5,522 nt of DNA from Acidobacteriota bacterium (lineage in GTDB: Bacteria > Actinomycetota > Acidimicrobiia > Acidimicrobiales > SHLQ01). The notes beneath the pieces were generated by a model, which was not told where the DNA came from, made no database searches, and was given only the letters and a program-made list of their open reading frames with translations. Positions 1 to 5,235 of this stretch are shown piece after piece. The stretch's first letter is position 1. Every line of letters begins with the position of its first letter. A program made the position numbers and the translations under genes. The stretch covers positions 1 through 5,522 of the forward strand of contig JADFOM010000183.1 of NCBI GenBank assembly GCA_022562835.1, written 5' to 3'.

Positions 1-1
1 C

Positions 2-775
2 GTCGCGCGGCTGATCGGCGCGCCGCCGGGCTACGTCGGCTACGAGGAGGCGGGTGGCCTGACCGAGGCCGTGCGCCGGCGGCCCTACCGCGTCGTGCTC
101 TTCGACGAGATCGAGAAGGCGCACGTCGACGTGCAGGACATTCTTCTCCAGATCATGGAGGACGGGAAGCTCACCGATTCGCAGGGTCGCTCGGTCAATT
201 TCCGTAACGTCGTCCTGATCCTTACTTCGAACCTCGGTACCAAGGATCTTCACAAGCTGACGGGCTTCATCCATAAGGATGGTTCGACCTCCGTGCTGGA
301 CCGGATGAAGGAACGGATGGACGAGGCACTAAAGAACCACTTCCGCCCGGAGTTCCTGAACCGTCTCGATGACATCATCTACTTCCGCGAGTTGACGCTC
401 GAAGAGGTAGGCGAGATCGTCGACCTCATGTTGGATCGGGTCGAGGTGCAGCTGGCATCTCAGGGGCTCGGCCTTCGCTTGACGCAGCCCGCAAAGGAGT
501 TTCTCGCCAAGGACGGATATGACCCCGAACTCGGTGCTCGACCGTTGCGGCGCTCCATGCTTCGCCTGCTCGAGGATCCGCTCTCGGAGATGCTGCTCTA
601 CAAGCAGTATCCAACTCCCACCGATGAGGAGGGTCTTCCGGTCATCGCAGGCGACATCATTGTTGTCGACGTTATCGAAGATCCCGAGGATGCGAGCCGG
701 AACGTACTCACCTTCAACAAGGACCCCGACGCTCATTTCGAGCCGCCCGTGGAGCTCGTCGAAGCGGAAGCCTGA
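2..775 (+). CDS. clpC: ATP-dependent Clp protease unfoldase subunit ClpC, C-terminal part (5' truncated)
   Basis: Hsp100 AAA+ unfoldase that threads substrates into ClpP in the cytoplasm. The frame is open from the window edge, so the GTG at 71 is an internal Val codon, not a start. The 257 visible residues are the second AAA+ domain. They hold pore loop GAPPGYVGYEE (fragment residues 6-16), Walker B VVLFDE (31-36) followed by IEKAH, sensor 1 LTSN, Arg finger in FRPEFLNR (about 114-121), and sensor 2 GARPLRR (about 178-184). The stretch VDLMLDRVEVQL and the closing GDIIVVDV...LTF follow ClpC rather than ClpB. The ClpP-docking tripeptide, usually LGF or VGF, reads TGF (260-268). An acidic tail of about 25 residues follows the last conserved strand. 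Family assignment is very secure; ClpC over ClpB is likely. Confidence 0.9.
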   Translation, partial: VARLIGAPPGYVGYEEAGGLTEAVRRRPYRVVLFDEIEKAHVDVQDILLQIMEDGKLTDSQGRSVNFRNVVLILTSNLGTKDLHKLTGFIHKDGSTSVLDRMKERMDEALKNHFRPEFLNRLDDIIYFRELTLEEVGEIVDLMLDRVEVQLASQGLGLRLTQPAKEFLAKDGYDPELGARPLRRSMLRLLEDPLSEMLLYKQYPTPTDEEGLPVIAGDIIVVDVIEDPEDASRNVLTFNKDPDAHFEPPVELVEAEA

Positions 776-803
776 GCGAGTCCATCCCGGAGTTCTGTCA
801 TTG

Positions 804-837
804 GGCGAGCTGGCTAGAGCGCCGCAGGAGTCTCCTG
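804..837 (+). terminator. possible clpC transcript end: two small hairpins without a T-tract
   Basis: Starting 28 nt after the clpC stop, GGCG (804-807) and CGCC (820-823) can pair, with CT/AG (810-811/816-817) extending the stem across a tandem A-G mismatch. Directly after, CAGGA (825-829) pairs with TCCTG (833-837). No T-run follows, so this is not a classical intrinsic terminator, although GC-rich actinobacteria often lack one. Weak call. Confidence 0.22.
825..837. repeat. perfect 6-bp inverted repeat CAGGAG-T-CTCCTG
   Basis: The two arms are exact reverse complements around a single central T. The spacing suits a dimeric DNA-binding protein better than a stable hairpin. It lies 128 nt upstream of the next start codon and 17 nt, centre to centre, from a second odd-length palindrome. 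It does not match the CIRCE, HAIR or ClgR consensus as I know them. Confidence 0.35.
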
Positions 838-842
838 GGATT

Positions 843-853
843 GACGTTACGTC
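843..853. repeat. perfect 5-bp inverted repeat GACGT-T-ACGTC
   Basis: Exact reverse-complement arms flank one central T. It has the same single-base-centre design as the palindrome at 825-837. Short palindromes of this size arise by chance in GC-rich DNA, so function is unproven. Confidence 0.3.
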
Positions 854-928
854 GCTGGGTCGCTGCGGTGAACCACCCCCGCGATCGATCTACCAGCGCG
901 GCTCGTCGTCCATCTTGTTCTCGGCGCG

Positions 929-957
929 TTGTCCGCGCAGGGTTGACCGCCTAGTGT
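929..957 (+). promoter_or_regulatory. probable promoter giving a leaderless mRNA for the gene at 965
   Basis: A -35-like TTGTCC (929-934) is followed by a 17-nt spacer and a -10 box TAGTGT (952-957), which fits the actinobacterial TAnnnT pattern. Only 7 nt separate the -10 box from the ATG at 965, so transcription should begin at or within a base or two of the start codon. No Shine-Dalgarno sequence precedes the ATG, which agrees with leaderless translation. Predicted from sequence only. Confidence 0.5.
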
Positions 958-964
958 CGCTCCG

Positions 965-2437
965 ATGAGGAATGTGGCCCAGACGTGGCGTGCGGTGCTG
1001 GGCGCTGTGGCAGTCGCCCTACTCGTGACCTCGTGCCGGGTCGATACCACAATCGATGTCGTGGCCGACGAGGATGGTTCGGGGTCGGTCACGGTGACCG
1101 TCGAGCTTGATGAGGAGGCGCTCGAAGCTGTCGGCGATCCTGCGAACACGATCAAGTCGGCTGATCTGACCCAAGCAGGCTGGACGGTAGAGGAACCGGT
1201 CATCGGTGATGGCGCGACAATCGTGGCGTCAAAGGACTTCGCTAATCCCGTTCAGTTCACGGCCATCATGACCGAAATATCGGGGTCGGGCGGGCCTCTG
1301 TCGGAGTTCACGATGGAGCGAAAGACACCGTTCGCTCGAACGACCTGGGAGATGACCGGAAGGATCGATCTCTCAAATGGCCTCGAGGCATTCGGCGACG
1401 AGGCTCTAGCCGACATCGTCGGATCGCCGATCGGCTGGACGACCGAGGACCTCGAGGCCGAGTTGGGTGTTCCCGCGGCGGAGGCGTTTGGCTTCGAACT
1501 TCGGGTGACACTCGACGGATCGATCGGTGGGAACGGGTCAAAGACCGAGGATGGCGCTATGAGCTGGACGCCTCGGCTCGGCTCGGACCCAGTGGAAGTC
1601 AAAGGTACGGGGAACACCGACAACACCACAGCCTTGGTCTGGGTGGGGCTTGGGCTCGGGGCGTTGGTGGCGCTTGCCGTCGTGCTCGGAACGCGGCTGT
1701 TGAGGTACATGCGGCGTGACAGCAGGGACTACGTCGACGATGCACCTACACCGAAACATGCGGCGGGCGCCAGCCGCGCGGCCGATGGAGCGGTGAGCGA
1801 AGGTATGGATACGGCGGATGCCCGTCTTGAACTTGTCGTGCTCGGCGGGGCCGGTGTGCTCTATGAGGTCGGTGATGTAGCGGAGCGCGTGATGTATCCG
1901 CTGGCGCGAGATCTTGGCAGTGACACCGAACTCGAGAGGGTCATAGAGCTCTACGATCAGACGACCCTGGGACGGCGAACGACGATGGAGTTCTGGCAGG
2001 CGCTCGGGCTCGGCGGCGACCCTCAGGCGCACGATAGGGACTACCTAATGCGGGCGAGGCTGTCGGCCAACGTGATCCCTTTCATCGAGAAGATGCGAGA
2101 GCGGGGTCTTCAGCTCGCTGTGCTCGACAACGACAGCGCCCACTGGTCGAGCGGGTTGCGGCGCCGATTCCGACTCGACGACAGCATCGACCACTTCGTG
2201 ATCAGTGCGGAGGTCGGCGCCCGCCTGCCGGACGAGTCGATGTTCGAGGCACTGCGTAGAGCGTCGGGTGTCGGCCCGGCGAACATGTTGTATCTCGGCA
2301 CGGTCGAGTCGCATCTTTCGGCCGGAGCAGATTTTGGCATGGCGACCGTTTGGTTCGCACCGCCAACCGGGGTCGCTACGGGTGAAGCTCGAGTAGTCCG
2401 CGGATTTCGGGACTTCTTCAAACCCGTCACGACGTGA
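965..2437 (+). CDS. LppM-like lipoprotein fused through one membrane helix to a catalytically dead HAD-fold domain
   Basis: A 490-aa protein of unknown function. Residues 1-24 form a lipoprotein signal peptide with lipobox VTSC (Cys24). Residues 24-215 are a beta-rich domain opening with RVDTTIDVVADEDGSGSVTV, which resembles LppM/DUF3153 lipoproteins. A hydrophobic helix (about 222-243) is followed by Arg-rich RLLRYMRR, placing the C-terminus in the cytoplasm. After a linker (about 250-285), residues 287-485 resemble HAD subfamily IA with a helical cap (YDQTTLGRRTTMEFW, about 330-344). All four catalytic motifs are degenerate: motif I DxD is G294-G-A296, the motif II Ser/Thr is D388, the motif III Lys is L421, and the motif IV Asp pair is G445-T446. 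ATG 965 is chosen for the signal peptide and the promoter placement. In-frame GTG 1793 or ATG 1805 could yield a free HAD domain, but neither has a well-spaced ribosome site. The gene is certain; the LppM and HAD calls rest on motif memory. Confidence 0.85.
   Translation: MRNVAQTWRAVLGAVAVALLVTSCRVDTTIDVVADEDGSGSVTVTVELDEEALEAVGDPANTIKSADLTQAGWTVEEPVIGDGATIVASKDFANPVQFTAIMTEISGSGGPLSEFTMERKTPFARTTWEMTGRIDLSNGLEAFGDEALADIVGSPIGWTTEDLEAELGVPAAEAFGFELRVTLDGSIGGNGSKTEDGAMSWTPRLGSDPVEVKGTGNTDNTTALVWVGLGLGALVALAVVLGTRLLRYMRRDSRDYVDDAPTPKHAAGASRAADGAVSEGMDTADARLELVVLGGAGVLYEVGDVAERVMYPLARDLGSDTELERVIELYDQTTLGRRTTMEFWQALGLGGDPQAHDRDYLMRARLSANVIPFIEKMRERGLQLAVLDNDSAHWSSGLRRRFRLDDSIDHFVISAEVGARLPDESMFEALRRASGVGPANMLYLGTVESHLSAGADFGMATVWFAPPTGVATGEARVVRGFRDFFKPVTT
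1628..1693 (+). other. transmembrane segment within the LppM-HAD protein
   Basis: This encodes residues 222-243, an uninterrupted hydrophobic run rich in Leu, Val, Gly and Ala, flanked by a polar Asn/Thr stretch on the N-side and RLLRYMRR on the C-side. By the positive-inside rule the lipidated N-terminal domain is outside and the HAD-like domain inside. Confidence 0.85.
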
Positions 2438-2471
2438 GGGCGCCGTCCACTTCGATGTCACAGCCGGTGGT

Positions 2472-2477
2472 TAGGTT
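2472..2477 (+). promoter_or_regulatory. candidate -10 box for leaderless radA
   Basis: TAGGTT fits TAnnnT and ends 6 nt before the radA ATG at 2484, nearly the same geometry as the -10 box upstream of the gene at 965. There is no Shine-Dalgarno sequence before the ATG. The -35 region is poor: TTCGAT at 2451-2456 would leave a short 15-nt spacer. It implies radA may have its own promoter besides read-through from upstream. Confidence 0.33.
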
Positions 2478-2483
2478 TGCCCG

Positions 2484-3845
2484 ATGGCCAAGCGCGCGAT
2501 TCGATACGAATGTTCGTCCTGCGGCGAACTGTCCAGCTCGCACCTCGGGCGATGTCCGTCATGTGAGCAGTGGGGGACGTTGGTCGAAGCGGTGGTTCCG
2601 ACCTCGAGTGAACACACCCGCGGGGCGGTAGGCACCGCTGCGGTGCCGGTCGGCGAAATCACCGCCGGATCCGAGCCCATGTACCTGACCGGCCTTCCCG
2701 AACTCGACCGGGTTCTGGGTGGCGGGCTGGCGGCTGGTTCGGTCACCCTGCTCGCGGGCGAGCCCGGGATCGGCAAGTCGACGTTGCTGTTGCAGCTCCT
2801 AGCATCGTCTCTCATCAAGGGTCCTGTGCTCTATGTCAGTGGCGAGGAGTCGATCCAGCAGGTCGCTGAGCGAGCCGAGCGTATCGGTGCTGACCGCGCG
2901 GACCTGTTGATCATGGCCAGTACCGATCTCGACGAGATTGTCGATCAGGCGACGCAGAGGAAAGCCTCTGTCATGGTGGTCGATTCGATTCAAACCATCG
3001 TCGATGCTGAGGCCCCCGGTGCGAGAGGCTCGGTCGGCCAGGTGCGCGGTTGTGCAAATCGACTGGTTCAACTCGCCAAGACGACCGACATTACCGTCGT
3101 GATCGCGGGTCATGTCACCAAGGACGGCAGCATCGCAGGGCCTCGTGTGCTCGAACACATCGTGGACACGGTGCTGGAACTCCGCGGAGATCGTCACGGT
3201 GAGTTACGGATGCTGCATGCTCCCAAGCACCGGTTCGGAGCGACCGGTGACGTCGGTGTGATGTCGCTGAGCGGCGAGGGTCTCCAACCCGTGCCCGATC
3301 TCTCGGCGATGTGTCTGGCAGAGCGTGTCGAACACGTACCCGGTTCGGTCGTTGGTGTGACCCTCGAAGGGCACCGGCCGTTGTGTGTGGAAGTGCAGTC
3401 CCTTGTTATCAAGGCCCATGGAAATCCACGTCGATCTGCTCAGGGTCTCGATTCGAATCGTCTACAACTCGTTCTAGCCGTCATCGAGCGGCGCCTCGGC
3501 CTTGTCCTGGGCGACAATGACGTGTGGGCATCGGTGGTCGGTGGAGTACGTCTTAGCGAACCCGGCGGCGATCTAGCGGTCGCTCTGGCGGTGGCTTCGG
3601 CGTCACTGTCGATCCCGCTAGAGCCAGACATTGCGGCCTTTGGTGAGCTTGGCCTAGCCGGGGAGCTGCGCCAAGTCGCTCGGTCGACCGAGCGGGTTCG
3701 GGAGGCGGTGCGGCTCGGTTTCGACCGGATCCTGGTGCCGGCGTCGATGCCACTCGGCGAACACGAGGCGCAACTGATACGGGTCGATTCGATGGCCGCT
3801 GCCGTGCGCTCGGTCGGCTTGGTAGCCCCCGCGGTTGCGGTCTGA
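2484..3845 (+). CDS. radA: DNA repair and branch-migration protein RadA
   Basis: RadA (Sms) is a RecA-like cytoplasmic ATPase that extends heteroduplex and processes recombination intermediates. The 453-aa length is normal. Domains in order: a C4 zinc finger (C10, C13, C24, C27), Walker A GEPGIGKST (92-100), LYVSGEES (116-123), Walker B MVVD (164-167), the RadA signature at 248-252, and a Lon-like C-terminal domain (about 285-450) with GLDSNRL, VVGGVRLSEPGGDLAVALA and FGELGLAGELRQV. The Lon catalytic Ser/Lys pair is not evident, as usual for RadA. Two departures: the signature reads KHRFG, not KNRFG, and the zinc finger has HLGRCP where WLGRCP is typical. ATG 2484 gives the family-typical MAK...Y.C..CG start, 46 nt after the preceding stop. 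Function assignment is secure. Confidence 0.97.
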   Translation: MAKRAIRYECSSCGELSSSHLGRCPSCEQWGTLVEAVVPTSSEHTRGAVGTAAVPVGEITAGSEPMYLTGLPELDRVLGGGLAAGSVTLLAGEPGIGKSTLLLQLLASSLIKGPVLYVSGEESIQQVAERAERIGADRADLLIMASTDLDEIVDQATQRKASVMVVDSIQTIVDAEAPGARGSVGQVRGCANRLVQLAKTTDITVVIAGHVTKDGSIAGPRVLEHIVDTVLELRGDRHGELRMLHAPKHRFGATGDVGVMSLSGEGLQPVPDLSAMCLAERVEHVPGSVVGVTLEGHRPLCVEVQSLVIKAHGNPRRSAQGLDSNRLQLVLAVIERRLGLVLGDNDVWASVVGGVRLSEPGGDLAVALAVASASLSIPLEPDIAAFGELGLAGELRQVARSTERVREAVRLGFDRILVPASMPLGEHEAQLIRVDSMAAAVRSVGLVAPAVAV

Positions 3846-3857
3846 GCTGAGTATTGC

Positions 3858-3878
3858 CTTGGGCTGGATGAGTCCGAG
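3858..3878 (+). terminator. hairpin between the convergent radA and CRP-family genes
   Basis: CTTGGGCT (3858-3865) pairs with AGTCCGAG (3871-3878) around a 5-nt loop, GGATG. The RNA stem is 8 bp and includes two G-U wobbles. It fills most of the 33-nt gap between the two stops. There is no T-tract. On the minus strand the wobbles become A-C mismatches, so any terminator activity should favour radA transcripts. Confidence 0.4.
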
Positions 3879-4538
3879 TCAGCGCGACCGGATCTCCATC
3901 TGGTTGCGATCGAGGATGACGTAGCGTCGCTCGTTCTGTTCGAGCCACCGGAGCTTTACGAAAGAGGCGATTGCCTTGTTGACGCGTTCGCGGCTGGCTC
4001 CGACCATGCCGGCGAGTTCCTCCTGGGTAACCGGCAGCGCGAACTCGTCCTCGTCGCCCGCTATCTCGAGAAGCCTTTTCGCAGTCCGACCGGTGACATC
4101 GAGAAACACCGAATCGGCGAGAGCGCCGTCCATGCTGCGCAGGCGTTGGGTCAACATGTCGACCGCGCCCCACAGCTGCGCTGGATCCTCGTCGTAGAGC
4201 GCCCGAACCGGCTCATAAGGAACGACTAGCACCACGGACGGCTCCAGAGCTCGAGCGGCAGCGCTGCGACCCATCCCGTCGAAGAGTGGCATCTCGCCAA
4301 ACACGTCACCTGGCTCCATCAGAGCGACCACGCTTTCGCGGCCATCGAAGGACTGATTTGCGATCGCGATCAGACCTGACTCGACGACGAAGAGTTCGTT
4401 GGACTGGTCACCTTCGAGAAAGAGTTCGTCACCACGCTGAAGCGGGCGGGTCACGCACGCCTCTGCGAGGCGTTCGAGCACCGCTTCGTCGATGGTCTGA
4501 AAGATGTTGACATTCTTCAGCAAGGTTGTGTCGGTCAT
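3879..4538 (-). CDS. CRP/FNR-family transcription regulator
   Basis: A 219-aa two-domain regulator, normal for the family. The N-terminal cyclic-nucleotide-binding beta-barrel (about 10-115) contains the phosphate cassette FGEMPLF...GRSAAARA, with Glu82, Arg91 and Ser92 at the cAMP-contact positions. A long dimerisation helix (about 118-145) leads through FLDVTGRTAKRLL to a winged helix-turn-helix, VTQEELAGMVGASRERVNKAI (170-190). Its Arg183, Glu184 and Lys188 match the pattern in M. tuberculosis CRP, so a GTGA-type half site is plausible. The adenine-contact pair on the C-helix, Thr-Ser in E. coli, appears to be Met136-Asp137. FNR-type cysteine clusters are absent. The gene faces radA and diverges from ispD. 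ATG 4538 is chosen by homology; an in-frame ATG at 4550 would add MALQ. The open frame further upstream is antisense to ispD and not part of the gene. Confidence 0.93.
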   Translation of the reverse strand: MTDTTLLKNVNIFQTIDEAVLERLAEACVTRPLQRGDELFLEGDQSNELFVVESGLIAIANQSFDGRESVVALMEPGDVFGEMPLFDGMGRSAAARALEPSVVLVVPYEPVRALYDEDPAQLWGAVDMLTQRLRSMDGALADSVFLDVTGRTAKRLLEIAGDEDEFALPVTQEELAGMVGASRERVNKAIASFVKLRWLEQNERRYVILDRNQMEIRSR

Positions 4539-4548
4539 TTGGAGAGCC

Positions 4549-4554
4549 ATCCTA
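4549..4554 (-). promoter_or_regulatory. weak candidate -10 box for the CRP-family gene
   Basis: On the minus strand this reads TAGGAT (TAnnnT), 10 nt before the ATG at 4538, which would give a leader of about 3-4 nt. The best -35-like hexamer, TTGGGA, is 19 nt upstream and lies inside the ispD coding region. The box overlaps the alternative ATG at 4550 and abuts the ispD ribosome site. Low certainty. Confidence 0.2.
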
Positions 4555-4560
4555 GGAGGT
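4554..4560 (+). promoter_or_regulatory. full-consensus Shine-Dalgarno abutting the ispD start
   Basis: AGGAGGT is a seven-base match to the anti-Shine-Dalgarno sequence, but it touches the ATG at 4561 directly, whereas 5-9 nt of spacing is normal. No ATG, GTG or TTG lies in frame at the optimal distance downstream. The site therefore supports translation here, but with an unusual layout. Confidence 0.5.
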
Positions 4561-5235
4561 ATGACGGTTCCGGTCCCAAGCGAATCCACCAACGACTCGC
4601 GTCCTGAAGTATGGACGATCATCGTCGCTGGTGGCGGTGGCAGTCGGTTCGGAGGCCCAAAGCAGTTTGTGGATCTCGTTGGACTCTCGATCCTTGAACG
4701 ATCGGTTGAACCCGCTCTTTCTGTCAGCGACGGGGTCGTCGTTGTCGTGCCGGCGGGATTGGAGGGCGAGGCAGCAGCCATTGAGGGCACTGTCGTGGTG
4801 GCCGGTGGGGAGTCCCGTTCGGCGTCGGTACGGGCTGGTCTCGCGGCGGTACCGGCGTCTAGCGCTGTCATCTTGATCCATGACGCCGCCCGCCCCTTGG
4901 CATCCACAGAACTATTCCGCCGCATCGTCGATGCGGTCCTCAGCGGATCCGCCGCGGTTGTGCCCGGCGTCGCCGTGACGGACACGATTCGCCGCCGGAC
5001 AGGCGGCACCGTCGATCGTGATGCCATCGTCGCGGTGCAGACACCTCAGGGATTTTCTGCGGATGCCATTCGAAATGGTCACGCGAGCGGAGAACAGGCC
5101 ACAGATGATGCGACACTGGTAGAACAAACCGGCATGGCCGTCACCGTGATCGAGGGTGAGCCGCAGAACATCAAGATCACCACGCCGCAGGATCTATCGA
5201 TCGCGTCCGGCTGGATCGAAGGGATGCGCGAATGA
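4561..5235 (+). CDS. ispD: 2-C-methyl-D-erythritol 4-phosphate cytidylyltransferase
   Basis: IspD transfers CMP from CTP to methylerythritol phosphate, the third step of the MEP isoprenoid pathway, in the cytoplasm. The 224-aa protein has the nucleotide loop VAGGGGSRFGGPKQF (22-36) with Arg29 and Lys34 at the positions of E. coli Arg20 and Lys27. It also has GGESRSASVRAGL (82-94), IHDAARPL with Asp108, TDTIRR (Thr142), VDRDAI (Arg153), QTPQGF (160-165), TDDATLVE (181-188) and NIKIT with Lys205. All expected active-site residues are present. About 16 polar residues precede the first core strand. ATG 4561 follows AGGAGGT with no gap; an upstream in-frame ATG at 4504 would overlap the CRP-family gene and adds nothing family-like. 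The stop overlaps the ispF start, so the two are probably co-translated. Confidence 0.96.
   Translation: MTVPVPSESTNDSRPEVWTIIVAGGGGSRFGGPKQFVDLVGLSILERSVEPALSVSDGVVVVVPAGLEGEAAAIEGTVVVAGGESRSASVRAGLAAVPASSAVILIHDAARPLASTELFRRIVDAVLSGSAAVVPGVAVTDTIRRRTGGTVDRDAIVAVQTPQGFSADAIRNGHASGEQATDDATLVEQTGMAVTVIEGEPQNIKITTPQDLSIASGWIEGMRE

Noticed and set aside
851..866. Tandem GTCGCTG repeat in the clpC downstream spacer
   Set aside because: Two copies of a 7-mer in GC-rich DNA are expected by chance, and there is no further periodicity.
841..869. TTGACG at 841-846 as a -35 element
   Set aside because: No TAnnnT box lies 16-18 nt downstream, and the promoter at 929-957 has better geometry relative to the start at 965.
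519..968. Plus-strand 149-aa open frame overlapping the clpC 3' end and the following spacer
   Set aside because: It runs out of frame with the conserved ClpC sequence, has Arg/Ser-rich low-complexity content and no recognisable motif. It is a shadow frame typical of GC-rich DNA.
3553..4173. Minus-strand 206-aa open frame across the radA 3' end and the regulator
   Set aside because: The Arg/Pro-rich translation lies antisense to the conserved RadA Lon-like domain and out of frame with the regulator.
4526..4540. TTGTGTCGGTCATTT as a CRP operator between the divergent genes
   Set aside because: The half sites do not fit TGTGA-N6-TCACA in either sequence or spacing, so autoregulation cannot be claimed from it.
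4504..4560. Upstream in-frame ATG 4504 as the ispD start
   Set aside because: It would add MLTFFSKVVSVIWRAILGG, which resembles nothing in IspD, overlaps the regulator's first codons, and ignores the strong AGGAGGT just before ATG 4561.
4551..5027. The minus-strand open frame of the CRP-family gene continues upstream, adding about 160 residues
   Set aside because: The extension is Ser/Thr/Arg/Pro-rich, antisense to the well-conserved ispD, and has no family match. The regulator is complete from 4538.
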